DNA from: JAAZBG01 sp964390065
GTDB lineage: Bacteria > Fibrobacterota > Chitinivibrionia > Chitinivibrionales > Chitinispirillaceae
Direction of reading: 5' to 3'
Length of the DNA stretch: 64,000 bases
NCBI GenBank assembly: GCA_964390065.1
Contig: CAYMGX010000002.1
Location: 1 to 64,000, forward strand
A model generated the notes under the pieces. The model worked only from the letters and a program-made list of their open reading frames with translations. It did not search any database and was not told the DNA's origin. How positions within the stretch are numbered: the stretch's first letter is position 1; each line of letters begins with the position of its first letter. The position numbers and the translations under genes were made by a program. Of the stretch, positions 35,408-44,854 are shown in pieces.

Positions 35408-35448
35408 GATAGTAATGGAAACAATGTACATCTTTATTAAAATGCTGT

Positions 35449-37332
35449 TTACAATTCCTGTTTTACGCCGATTTTCATTGTAAACTGCTCATTACGGCCA
35501 TCAGAGTCGGTTACGGAAAATACTGCCAGATAGGTTCCTGCACCAACGAGACGATTGTTCTTGTTCCGTAAATCCCAATAGATACCATAATCTGTATCGG
35601 TTGCTTTATAAACCTCAAGATCATTGCGGACAAGATTTCCCATGGCATCATAAAGGCGGGCTTTTCCGTATGACTTGCTTCCCTCGGTTGCCTTTAATGG
35701 ATTTCCCGTTACGTGAATCATTATGAGCACTTCTTTGTTATCAGAATTTGAAATCCCTTTGGCTTCTTTCTGGGCAGTTATGACAGGCTCAAGTACTTTA
35801 AATACTTCTTGAGGCAATACTTCTTTCAGTGTTTTTCCCGGGATTACCGGATTTGAGCTGGGGGCAACAGTAATTATTGTTGGAACAGCCGGTTCCTTCT
35901 CAAGGTTGACTGTAATAACTGCCGGTTTCAATCCGCTTTCAGACGCTGTAATCTGGGTGGTTCCCTGTGCAACCTTATTTATAACACCCTTATAGGCAGA
36001 ACCGGATTTTGACGATACTGTAGCTGCGTTTGTATTCGAGCTGCTCCATTTTGCATTTGTCGCAAAACGTATAAAATAGCCGGTGCTATCGCGTACAACG
36101 GCATAGAGTGTGGCATCCTGCTCGTTTTCTTTTATCGTAAGTGTGGTAAGGCGGGTTGTTTCAAGGTTGATAGTATCCATAGTTTTTTGAAATGTAATCT
36201 GCCAGGGCTTTCCTACACCAAAACTGATGCGGATTGAATTCGAATGTACTTTACGTGTTGGATCATCGGGATTGACAAATGAAACAGTGAGACGATACTC
36301 AGAGTTTACTTTACCGGTTGGGATTTCGACAGCACCTGTTTCTGCGGTACCTGATGCGATCGTAGTTTTGCCATCAGAAAGCTCCCAGGTAACCAGTTTG
36401 TCCCATTCTTTCTTCCACCCGGTGCTGTCAAAAACATGGGGATACACTGTAACTTTATCACCTGATGTAGCTTTGTAGGTGTCGGTAATCGCATTATTGC
36501 CATTAACATCCGGAGTTCCATCTTTGGGATATATGCGAACGCTCGCATCCGGAGTAAACAGATTGGTCATTACCTTGATAGTGCTGCGACTGACATGACG
36601 TTCAACATAGAAGAAGTCAAACGGGTATGTTTTTCCTTCAACAAGACCATAGTCTTCTGCTGCTCTGTCAAGTGTGATCGTTCCGCGCTGGGACGCGTGG
36701 ATACCTCCGAGGTCCATTGCAAGTTTACCATTAATAAATGCCCAGACATCATCATCACCGATAAAGTCGAACGACATACCCTTTTTAAAAGTGAATGTTG
36801 TATGTAGTTCCATTGAGAAGGAAAAGTTATGTTCATATCCCGATGGTTCGTTTCCAAATCCTTTTTCATCCAGCCAGAAAAAGTCAGTAGTCCCGTTTGA
36901 ACCGCTTCGCTCAAAGGTATACATGCCATCTCCGGTGTGTATGAAAGGAAGCGAGTCTTCAATAACAATGTTTTTAAAAGCTGTATCATATTCAACAGTT
37001 GTTGGAGTCATATTTTTTCCGTCAGACCCCGAATATACCGGTATCTCGAAATCTCCTGGACTCCAGGGACGAAACCATTTGTGTATGTAAGAGCTAAAAT
37101 TGATGGTTGTTCCGGGAACAGGTTTACGATCTGTAGAAAGCGTATCTGCTACCATCCCTTTGACAACACCGATCCGCGGACTTGCAGGCTCGAATTCCGG
37201 GTTACTGCCATCTGCATGGAAATCATAAAATGTGACTTTTATCCAGAGTGTATCAGGATAATCCTGTGCGTGCGTTGAAAAAATCAAACCTGCAAATACT
37301 AACAAAACCAGTAAAAAATTATGTCGGTTCAT
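35449..37332 (-). CDS. Fibro-slime domain exported protein
   Basis: 627 residues from the ATG at 37332 (AAAGGAC upstream; the longer frame lacks a ribosome site). A signal peptide (NFLLVLLVFAGLIFSTHA) is followed by a fibro-slime domain, PA14-related, at about 25-270: LWIKVTFYDFHADGS, FDFIGDDDVWAFINGKLAMD, LGGIHASQRG. This domain was named from Fibrobacter and slime-mould proteins and is linked to surface attachment in Fibrobacter. Next come Ig-like segments (Big_2 type near 430-510) and a FlgD-like C-terminal module (ARLYDAMGNLVRND ... GAGTYLAVFSVTD). Probably secreted or surface-bound, perhaps in adhesion. It is the best taxonomic marker here. Confidence 0.88.
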   Translation of the reverse strand: MNRHNFLLVLLVFAGLIFSTHAQDYPDTLWIKVTFYDFHADGSNPEFEPASPRIGVVKGMVADTLSTDRKPVPGTTINFSSYIHKWFRPWSPGDFEIPVYSGSDGKNMTPTTVEYDTAFKNIVIEDSLPFIHTGDGMYTFERSGSNGTTDFFWLDEKGFGNEPSGYEHNFSFSMELHTTFTFKKGMSFDFIGDDDVWAFINGKLAMDLGGIHASQRGTITLDRAAEDYGLVEGKTYPFDFFYVERHVSRSTIKVMTNLFTPDASVRIYPKDGTPDVNGNNAITDTYKATSGDKVTVYPHVFDSTGWKKEWDKLVTWELSDGKTTIASGTAETGAVEIPTGKVNSEYRLTVSFVNPDDPTRKVHSNSIRISFGVGKPWQITFQKTMDTINLETTRLTTLTIKENEQDATLYAVVRDSTGYFIRFATNAKWSSSNTNAATVSSKSGSAYKGVINKVAQGTTQITASESGLKPAVITVNLEKEPAVPTIITVAPSSNPVIPGKTLKEVLPQEVFKVLEPVITAQKEAKGISNSDNKEVLIMIHVTGNPLKATEGSKSYGKARLYDAMGNLVRNDLEVYKATDTDYGIYWDLRNKNNRLVGAGTYLAVFSVTDSDGRNEQFTMKIGVKQEL

Positions 37333-37579
37333 ACTTTGTCCTTTGTTGTTATACAAGATAACAGCCGATTTATCACGTTCCCTGAACTGATACGGGTTTA
37401 ATTTATAATATACACTATAAAGCTTAAAAAATACCAAATATTTAGAACCGTTCCGAATTGGAGATGTTTGTGATAAAGAAACGTATATTTTAGTGCATTT
37501 CAAAAAAATATCACACTATAGTTTTACGATTTATATTATACCTCATACACAAACAATTAATTCTCCAAGGAGTGCTTTA

Positions 37580-38938
37580 ATGGAGTCGATTAAAATTAAC
37601 CTTTCTGAAGAGGATATTCCTAAAAGCTGGTATAATATTGCAGCTGATCTTCCAAAACCGATGCCGCCGATGCGTCATCCGGCAACACTTGAAGTAACAC
37701 AGTTGCCGCCGCCGCTCTTCTGTGATGAGATCAACAAGCAGGAATTCAGTCTTGAACGCTATATCGAAATTCCACAAGAAGTTAGAGAAATATATAAACA
37801 GTGGCGTCCTGCACCGCTTTTTCGGGCAAAACGTCTTGAAAAGGCTTTGGGAACCCCGGCAAAGATCTATTATAAGTATGAGGGTGTCAGTCCGGCTGGA
37901 AGTCACAAGCTTAACACTGCTGTTGCTCAGGCGTATTACAATAAAGTTGCCGGTATAAAGCGAATCGCTACAGAAACCGGTGCCGGTCAGTGGGGAAGTG
38001 CGCTTTCAATTGCATGCAGCTTCTTTGGTATTGAACTTAAAGTGTATATGGTAAAATGCAGCTATCAGCAGAAACCCTACCGCAGAATTCTTATGGAAAG
38101 TTTTGGTGCAAAGTGTGTTCCAAGTCCAAGCCCTGATACTGAAGCCGGAAGGAAAATTCTTGCTGCAGATCCGGAGTGTCCCGGAAGTCTTGGTATTGCT
38201 ATCAGTGAGGCTTGCGAGGACGCGTTTGCACATGATGATACCAGATATGCACTTGGAAGCGTGTTGAATCATGTGATATTACATCAGACTGTTATTGGCA
38301 TAGAAACAAAAAAACAGATGGAAAGTGTTAATGATTATCCGGATATCGTGATTGGCTGTGTTGGCGGCGGAACAAACTTCGGTGGTATAGCATTTCCATT
38401 TTTACAGGATAAACTTAATGGTGCAAAGCCAAATACCGAAGTGATTGCAGTAGAACCTGATGCATGTCCTTCAATGACAAAAGGAAAATACACCTGGGAT
38501 TTTGGTGATGTCGCCGGAATGGCACCTGTTGCCAAAATGCATACACTGGGCCATCAGTTTATGCCCCCGGCAGTTCATGCTGGAGGATTACGGTATCATG
38601 GAATGTCGCCGCTTGTAAGTCACGTACACGAAATCGGACTTATCAAGGCTCGTTCTGTAAAGCAGACTGAAGTATTCAAAGGCGCACTGGAATTCGCCCG
38701 CGCGGAAGGTATCATTCCTGCACCTGAATCAGCTCACGCGATTCGTGTTGCACTTGATGAAGCGTTAAAGTGCAAAAAGACCGGTGACGCTAAGTCGATT
38801 GTATTCTGTTTAAGCGGCCATGGTTATTTCGATATGACATCATACGAGAAGTATATCAATGGTCAGTTGACTGATTACGAATTCCCGGAATCGCTTATGG
38901 ACGAGGCTTTGCGTCATCTGCCTGATGTAAAGGAATAG
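37580..38938 (+). CDS. trpB: Tryptophan synthase beta-like enzyme, TrpB2 type
   Basis: 452 residues from the ATG at 37580 (AAGGAG 7 nt upstream; the longer frame adds 29 unlikely residues). A PLP enzyme of the TrpB2 class, which has a longer N-terminus (SWYNIAADLPKPMPPM) than TrpB1. PLP lysine is Lys110 in SPAGSHKLNTA; the phosphate-binding loop is GCVGGGTNFGG. It condenses indole with serine. No trpA or other trp gene is near, as is common for TrpB2, which may act alone to recycle indole. Divergent from the fibro-slime gene. Confidence 0.93.
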   Translation: MESIKINLSEEDIPKSWYNIAADLPKPMPPMRHPATLEVTQLPPPLFCDEINKQEFSLERYIEIPQEVREIYKQWRPAPLFRAKRLEKALGTPAKIYYKYEGVSPAGSHKLNTAVAQAYYNKVAGIKRIATETGAGQWGSALSIACSFFGIELKVYMVKCSYQQKPYRRILMESFGAKCVPSPSPDTEAGRKILAADPECPGSLGIAISEACEDAFAHDDTRYALGSVLNHVILHQTVIGIETKKQMESVNDYPDIVIGCVGGGTNFGGIAFPFLQDKLNGAKPNTEVIAVEPDACPSMTKGKYTWDFGDVAGMAPVAKMHTLGHQFMPPAVHAGGLRYHGMSPLVSHVHEIGLIKARSVKQTEVFKGALEFARAEGIIPAPESAHAIRVALDEALKCKKTGDAKSIVFCLSGHGYFDMTSYEKYINGQLTDYEFPESLMDEALRHLPDVKE

Positions 38939-38956
38939 CAGATTCGCTTGTTTTAT

Positions 38957-38982
38957 TTGGAGTGTAGTCCACTACGCTCCAA
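38957..38982. repeat. Perfect hairpin in the gap after trpB
   Basis: TTGGAGTGTAGT pairs with ACTACGCTCCAA across a 2-nt loop with one G.T pair. No T run directly after it. A second hairpin, AAGGACGC-ATC-GCGTCCTT, is at 39043-39061. Confidence 0.7.
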
Positions 38983-39063
38983 CAGTATCTCTTGCTCCCC
39001 CTCGCTTGCTAAAGGAGAGGCGCGATTCTTGCGCGAATAAATAAGGACGCATCGCGTCCTTAA

Positions 39064-39098
39064 AACTCCTGGCTCCTGGCTCCTGGATTCTGGATTCC
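39064..39098. repeat. Heptamer array GGCTCCT/GGATTCT
   Basis: Five 7-bp units in register: AACTCCT, GGCTCCT, GGCTCCT, GGATTCT, GGATTCC. Third sequence type of 7-bp array in the window, again between genes. Confidence 0.8.
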
Positions 39099-39142
39099 AA
39101 AGTATAACAATCAGTATAAAAAACGGGCTCCATGCGGTTACT

Positions 39143-39916
39143 TCACCTCGGCTGCTTGTCCTCACCGTACATCTTACCCGAAATAAACCCTATACTGATC
39201 GAAAAACTAAAATCCTGAATCGGGATACGTTCACTTGTGTTGGCTGCTGGTGATGCTGAGAATTCAAGTGAAATGTAGGCACTGCCTTTTGTCAACGCTG
39301 TGCTTTTCAGATGATAATCAATCGCGATCCATCCGCGTATATTGTTGACATTTGAGTAGAATTCCTTAGCATTGTCAGCACCTTGCGCCTCTCCCTCAAT
39401 AACATACGCCATCGGGCCGATTGATACAAATCCGAATTTTGGTATACGAATCTGAAGTCCCACTACTCCGCAGCCATCATATCCGCCATAAGATGCCTTA
39501 TCGGGATTCTCAGATGAAAACATGGTACCCTGCGTGATCATAAAGACCGATAGCATATTTTTAAGAAATGATGGTGATGACAGTTTCAGATGTACTCCGC
39601 CGGAAAATCCGTAGTTTCCGTGGAACAGGCTGATAGTATCAGTTCCTGCGGTATACTGGTCGACATCAATCTGGATTGTACCAAGGTCGACACCAAAGCT
39701 GACGAAATCTGCAGGTGCATAATCGATACGTCCATGGAACCGGTTGAACATCGATGGTATTTCAAGGTTGGTAAGAGAGTACCCACCAAGATGATACGAT
39801 GCACCGAGCAGAATATTTGCCGCCGGCAATGGTGATGCCGGGTTTGCAAGGTTTGATGCGTTTGTAAATGATATAATTCCGAGCAAAACTATCATTGTTA
39901 GAAATTTCATGTTCAC
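39143..39916 (-). CDS. Small outer-membrane beta-barrel-like protein
   Basis: 257 residues (GTG at 39916, or ATG two codons later; AGGAG fits both). Signal peptide KFLTMIVLLGIISFTNA, then alternating strands (NILLGASYHLGGYSLTNLEI, HGRIDYAPADFVSFGVDLGT, FSFSISIGFISG) typical of an 8-10 strand barrel. It begins 12 nt after the stop of the 1136-residue Ig-repeat gene upstream, so the two form an operon. It may anchor or export that protein (inference). Confidence 0.6.
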   Translation of the reverse strand: MNMKFLTMIVLLGIISFTNASNLANPASPLPAANILLGASYHLGGYSLTNLEIPSMFNRFHGRIDYAPADFVSFGVDLGTIQIDVDQYTAGTDTISLFHGNYGFSGGVHLKLSSPSFLKNMLSVFMITQGTMFSSENPDKASYGGYDGCGVVGLQIRIPKFGFVSIGPMAYVIEGEAQGADNAKEFYSNVNNIRGWIAIDYHLKSTALTKGSAYISLEFSASPAANTSERIPIQDFSFSISIGFISGKMYGEDKQPR

Positions 39917-39928
39917 AATAGCTCCTGA

Positions 39929-42900
39929 TTACTGAACAACCGGAAGAATTATTTTTTCAGGGGTAAGTGACCGTACACCCTGCGATTCTGCCCATATCAT
40001 AACTTCAATGCGATTTGCATCAGTCTGCCCGTAGAGTATCTCATTAATTGCTTTTCCACCTGTAGTTTGTACTTTTTTAATAATTGACACTGCGGTATTA
40101 GGATCACTGATACCGTTCCAGTCGGCGTCAATATCGAAGCTTCCCTTCTCTGGAATAAATCCGGGTTGAGCTTCATAGATAGAATCGAGAACTCTTAAAG
40201 TTTCAAAATCAGCAGCATCTGCCGGAGCAATATTTGGGTAACTAAAAAACCCCCCGCTTGCAAGAAGACGATTGTATGCATCAAGATATGCCGGTGACAA
40301 AAGCGGTTCGATCGGGTCCCATTTGTTATTATGGTTCATATCATGGTAGTAGTCGGTACTGTCGCACATGTAAATTTTTTCAACAGACTTGGTAAGCTTG
40401 TTATAGTCCCGTTTTCCGTTCTTGTTGATATCTTCAAACGCTGGTCCGCGTATATAGAGACCGTCACCATTCAAGTCTTCTCCCCGGTTAAGCATACCAT
40501 CACCATTACGGTCTTCTCCGGGATCCAGTCGCAGATTATCATTGAAATCCTCGAAGGGGAGTATTGTACTGTATAGTGTATCATCCTCGGCATAACAGTT
40601 AGTTGGTGACCATTTTGCAATTACTTCCCGTGCAACAAAGCCGGATACCTGCAAACTAAACGTTACTTCAGTTCCATCAGCAACAGGGTTCCCATTGACA
40701 TCGGTGACAATCGCTGCACATGGAAGAATAAAAGTTCCATCACTGGGGTTTTTACCTTCAAGTAAATTAGTACGAATTGTAATGTATTTTGGAGGACCTG
40801 CAATTGTAAATTTCAGAGTGTCTGATTTTACGGATGCAAAATCGCCGGCACTAATCCACACCTGACGGAAACTACTTGGTGTTCGTCCGGAAACAAGGTT
40901 TGTTGATGCCACACCATCATCACCGGTAATCGCATAAGGTGGATCAAGATATTCACCACCGCTGGGGCCAGCCAGAAGGTTAAAGACAATACGGGCATCT
41001 TTAACTCTGTTACCAAGTGAATCGTAAGCTGTCGCAAAGATTTTGGATTTGTCACCATTGACATTAATCACTTCAGAAGTTCCACTGAGTTTTATCTTAT
41101 AAACGCTGCTTGCTTTAAAGTAAATACCAATGACACAGGATGTAATTTCGGAACTACTACGGGCAAGTCCGCTGACTGTTGCCGGAACTGCAAAAGACGG
41201 ATTACTGATTGTAAATCGTGCCTTTCCGCTGCCATCGGTTGTTAATACCTTTGCAAAAAGAGTATCTGCTGAGAGACCTACTGTAAAGTTTACTTCGACA
41301 CGTGCATTTGGTATAGGTGTTACTTTATCACCCGATAGATATGTAACCTCGAAAGTGGTTGAATCGTTTCCATTGGCAATCATTGACTGACCGGCCAGAG
41401 GTGCGATAGTTAACATGTTTGATGAGTAATGAAGTGCAACCGGTGTTGTTACTCCGGCAGCAGATACTTTTATTGTGTCAATACCGGTGCCAGTACCGAC
41501 GATTTTGCAGCGTGCTTCACCGCGGTTATTGGTGATAGAATCAAGCATGACGATACGTGTTACATCTTTCTGTTTTGCAAAATTGATCCGTTCACCGGCA
41601 ATTGGATTTTTTCCAGCATCGGTGAGTATTGCAGATATTACTGCAGTATCAAGTCCGTTGCTGCTGATGCTTGGTGGTTGTGCTGATGCCATAATCTCGA
41701 TACCCGAAAAGAGGACATCAATTGTCTGGAACTTCTTTGTGTCGCTTTGTAAACGTGCCGTAACGGTGGCAATCATGTTGCGCCGGTCACTGGTAATCCA
41801 TGCAACCGCCTTACCATCAGTATCGGTTTTGCCTTGTGCGGTAATAATGCCGGCAGATGTAGAGAACAGGACGACATCATCGATTATCGGGTTACCACTA
41901 CGGTTTTTAATGGTTACTATAACCTGCCCCTTTGATGATCCATCAGCAGCAACAAATTCCGGCGCCCGAATTGTCATAATGCGAGTGGTGATAAATTGAA
42001 GCAGCGTATCAGTTGATGCGTACCCTTCAGCATTATCATACCCGATGGCTTCAATTTTCATGGACCCTTCATATGGTATTGATGGAATAACAAATGTTGC
42101 TTTACCGGTTGCATCTGTTGCTTTGGTAACAACGTGTGTCGTGTCATTACCAGTCTCTGTTTTAAATGACTTGGTGATTTTAACTGTCCGGTTCGGTAAT
42201 ACTGTACCTGATGCAGTACGAAACGTTGCAATAATCGTTGATGAATCATTCTCCATTGTCTGAAGTACTGTTTTGTTAATGTCAAGCGTTAATGATAATG
42301 TGGAGACATTAAGCTGTAATGTGCTGGTTGCACCAGATGATATAATGTTTACTATATCGGAACCGTTGGAAACTGCTCTGACCCGCGCAATCGCTATACC
42401 TTCATAGTTTGTTGTACTGTCCTTTGACAATATCTGGAGATTGGAGGACGCTTTTCCTAAATTAAAGAAAACAGGGGCTTTAGAAACTGGTACTCCTGAT
42501 GCGTTAAGTACCATTGCCGTGATCACTGCAGTATCGCCGCTGGTAAGATTGGATTTACTGGATGAGGTCTTTATCGACAACCCCTTGAATGCAATTTCGG
42601 CTTCATCGCTAAGCGTACGATCTGAAACGAGATATGCTGTAATAAATGCCGTATCATTGATATTGGAGCTGATTAGTGTGGCGGTTGCAACACCGGCACT
42701 GTTAGTGATACTTTGTCCGTTGCCGCATTTGTCACTGTTTCCGATGATCACTCCGGCAGTTGAAATGAATTGTACGCATTCATTGGCAATCGGATTATGC
42801 GAGCTGTTAATCAAACTGACCGAGATCGTTGATAAATCTTTGCCATCAGCCAGCATTACCGACTTTTCGGGATGAATCTCGATAAGCTTCTGAATCAGAG

Positions 42901-43339
42901 CCGGTGCATTGCTGACATCAAAGCGCAGTGTCTGCTGTGCACCATTACAACGGAGTGTCATTTCAACACGCCCGGCAATAGTGTCTGTAAAACGAAATAT
43001 TCCACGTCCGTTTCTGTCGACGGTGACAGAATCACTAATCAAACGGCCTTTGCTTACTGTCGCTTTTATTTTTGCATTGGCAAGTGGGGTGATAGAATCA
43101 CGTAAACTACTGTCTTTAATTGCAGTTACATGAATCGATAGTGTATCTCTGATCCGGACATAGACACTATCTGCATTTGCAAACAGTGCAGGTGTAAACA
43201 CAACCGGAACTGTATCTGTGGGATTTGTAGTAACAACATCTGTTGTTACCGGATTTCCATTGTCATCACGAATTGTACAAAACAGGCCAAGTGTTATAAT
43301 TATTCCAATCAGCCATAGATACTTATAAATGCAGGTCAA
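39929..43339 (-). CDS. Large Ig-repeat (Big_1/invasin-like) surface protein
   Basis: 1136 residues. The N-terminal hydrophobic segment LWLIGIIITLGLFC suggests a lipoprotein or signal peptide with a weak lipobox at Cys21. About eight Ig-like domains of the bacterial group 1 type follow at roughly 100-residue spacing. Each has a NPI(A/P)N..V.F.(S/L)..G and DG.G.A...(I/V) core, for example SHNPIANECVQFISTAGVI and DKVTPIPNARVEVNFTVG. Residues of about 930-1005 hold Asp/Asn-rich calcium-type loops (DFNDNLRLDPGEDRNGDG, DINKNGKRD). Probably an adhesin or stalk. First gene of an operon with the barrel protein downstream. Confidence 0.8.
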   Translation of the reverse strand: MTCIYKYLWLIGIIITLGLFCTIRDDNGNPVTTDVVTTNPTDTVPVVFTPALFANADSVYVRIRDTLSIHVTAIKDSSLRDSITPLANAKIKATVSKGRLISDSVTVDRNGRGIFRFTDTIAGRVEMTLRCNGAQQTLRFDVSNAPALIQKLIEIHPEKSVMLADGKDLSTISVSLINSSHNPIANECVQFISTAGVIIGNSDKCGNGQSITNSAGVATATLISSNINDTAFITAYLVSDRTLSDEAEIAFKGLSIKTSSSKSNLTSGDTAVITAMVLNASGVPVSKAPVFFNLGKASSNLQILSKDSTTNYEGIAIARVRAVSNGSDIVNIISSGATSTLQLNVSTLSLTLDINKTVLQTMENDSSTIIATFRTASGTVLPNRTVKITKSFKTETGNDTTHVVTKATDATGKATFVIPSIPYEGSMKIEAIGYDNAEGYASTDTLLQFITTRIMTIRAPEFVAADGSSKGQVIVTIKNRSGNPIIDDVVLFSTSAGIITAQGKTDTDGKAVAWITSDRRNMIATVTARLQSDTKKFQTIDVLFSGIEIMASAQPPSISSNGLDTAVISAILTDAGKNPIAGERINFAKQKDVTRIVMLDSITNNRGEARCKIVGTGTGIDTIKVSAAGVTTPVALHYSSNMLTIAPLAGQSMIANGNDSTTFEVTYLSGDKVTPIPNARVEVNFTVGLSADTLFAKVLTTDGSGKARFTISNPSFAVPATVSGLARSSSEITSCVIGIYFKASSVYKIKLSGTSEVINVNGDKSKIFATAYDSLGNRVKDARIVFNLLAGPSGGEYLDPPYAITGDDGVASTNLVSGRTPSSFRQVWISAGDFASVKSDTLKFTIAGPPKYITIRTNLLEGKNPSDGTFILPCAAIVTDVNGNPVADGTEVTFSLQVSGFVAREVIAKWSPTNCYAEDDTLYSTILPFEDFNDNLRLDPGEDRNGDGMLNRGEDLNGDGLYIRGPAFEDINKNGKRDYNKLTKSVEKIYMCDSTDYYHDMNHNNKWDPIEPLLSPAYLDAYNRLLASGGFFSYPNIAPADAADFETLRVLDSIYEAQPGFIPEKGSFDIDADWNGISDPNTAVSIIKKVQTTGGKAINEILYGQTDANRIEVMIWAESQGVRSLTPEKIILPVVQ

Positions 43340-43487
43340 AGTGAACCCCCCTTGTACAAGGTAAGCAAAATTATTGATTTATTCATGGTTCTTATATTGT
43401 TAATTCTATTATATGCTTTTTAACTTGGAAAGAGTAATGACTAAAACTTATACTATTGTTCGAATTTTATTATACCGGGTGGGGGTT

Positions 43488-44819
43488 ATGCAAGAGATTC
43501 ATGCAGAAAAAAGAAAACATGTCATGGGATTACGGGTTAAATCGGTCACACGGGGGTCACCATTTATACGCGCCGGCTTGAAGAAGGGTGATGAGATTAT
43601 CGCCGTTGATGGCCAGCGTATTGATGACACACTGGATTTTGCTTTCTACTCTTCATCGTATAACTTTACTCTTGATATCTTAAGGGGTGATGCTGAAATG
43701 CGTCTTGAGGTCATACGGGATGATGGCAGTTACGCCGGGGTGGATTTTTTTGAAAACCCGATAAACTGCTGCCGTAATAACTGTGTGTTCTGCTTTATCG
43801 ACCAGATGCCAAAAGGTTTACGCCGTGGCCTGTATATCAAGGATGAGGATTTCAAACATTCATTTCTTAACGGGAACTATGTAACGCTGACAGGCGCAAA
43901 GATGATGGATCTTGAGAAGATTGTACGGATCGGATTATCCCCCCTTTATATCTCGGTTCATGCCACTGATGACACTGCCCGTAAACGAATGCTTGGAATT
44001 ACCCGGGCGCCGGATATTATGGAACAGCTTCGCTACCTTTCATCAAATGGAATAAGTTTTCATGCTCAGATAGTACTTTGTCCAACCTACAATGATGGTG
44101 CGATTCTTGAAAAGAGCATTAATGACCTGTTCTCGTTTGGTGATGCTCTTATGTCAATTGCTGTTGTTCCGGTTGGGTTGACAAAGCATAGAAAAGTGCC
44201 ATTGCCGCCGGTAACCAGGGATGTTGCCCGAGATGTTTGTGAAATGGTTCTGTCAATAAGTGATACCCATTGTTATGTTGATAAAAAAAGAAAATTGTTT
44301 TGTGCTGATGAGTTTTTTATTAAAGCAGGCATGCGTTTACCGCCTGAGAAATATTACGAGGGATATCCGCAGATTGAAAATGGTGTCGGGCTTGTGCGTA
44401 AGCTGCTTGTTGAATGGAAATTATACAAAAAAGAGTTCATTTCACGAAAAATCAAACCGTTGAAAAAAAAGAAACGGTATCTTGTGATCTCATCACTGTC
44501 AGCCTCACGGTTCATAGAGGAGATTATTCATGATGCGCTAAAGGTACGGCCAGATTTTTATGCTGATTTTAAAGTGGTTCCTTTGGTGAATACTTTTTTT
44601 GGCGAAATGGTTACGGTTGCAGGATTGATGACTGCGAAGGATGTGATTGCAACAGTTAAAAAAGAGCTGCATCAGCAGTCGTTTGACAAAGTGATACTCC
44701 CCGCAATTATGTTTGGACATAAACAGCGAACGCTTGATGGATATTCATCAGAGCGTATTGAGAAAATAACCGGTATTCCGGTTGTAGTTGTCAGAACGGT
44801 AGAGGAACTGTTACACTAA
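43488..44819 (+). CDS. DUF512-family PDZ-radical SAM protein
   Basis: 443 residues from the ATG at 43488 (GGGTGGGGG upstream; an ATG at 43524 and longer starts are possible). An N-terminal PDZ-like domain (VKSVTRGSPFIRAGLKKGDEI) precedes the radical SAM-type cysteine motif NCCRNNCVFCFIDQMPKGLR and the DUF512 C-terminal half. The family is widespread in anaerobes and its reaction is not known. It is followed by a pseudouridine synthase gene, which would fit a translation-related role, but this is only context. Confidence 0.88.
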   Translation: MQEIHAEKRKHVMGLRVKSVTRGSPFIRAGLKKGDEIIAVDGQRIDDTLDFAFYSSSYNFTLDILRGDAEMRLEVIRDDGSYAGVDFFENPINCCRNNCVFCFIDQMPKGLRRGLYIKDEDFKHSFLNGNYVTLTGAKMMDLEKIVRIGLSPLYISVHATDDTARKRMLGITRAPDIMEQLRYLSSNGISFHAQIVLCPTYNDGAILEKSINDLFSFGDALMSIAVVPVGLTKHRKVPLPPVTRDVARDVCEMVLSISDTHCYVDKKRKLFCADEFFIKAGMRLPPEKYYEGYPQIENGVGLVRKLLVEWKLYKKEFISRKIKPLKKKKRYLVISSLSASRFIEEIIHDALKVRPDFYADFKVVPLVNTFFGEMVTVAGLMTAKDVIATVKKELHQQSFDKVILPAIMFGHKQRTLDGYSSERIEKITGIPVVVVRTVEELLH

Positions 44820-44833
44820 TAACTGTTCCTCTT
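44802..44833 (+). other. Hairpin over the DUF512 stop codon
   Basis: AGAGGAAC-T-GTTA pairs with TAAC-T-GTTCCTCT around a 6-nt loop containing part of the stop region, ending just before the ribosome site of the next gene. Only a short T stretch follows, so it may be a weak terminator or a processing site. Confidence 0.5.
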
Positions 44834-44854
44834 TGAATAAAGGAAAAAAATAGA

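Noticed and set aside
37493..37579. N-terminal extension of TrpB2
   Set aside because: No ribosome site and low-complexity residues; AAGGAG at 37567 points to the ATG at 37580.
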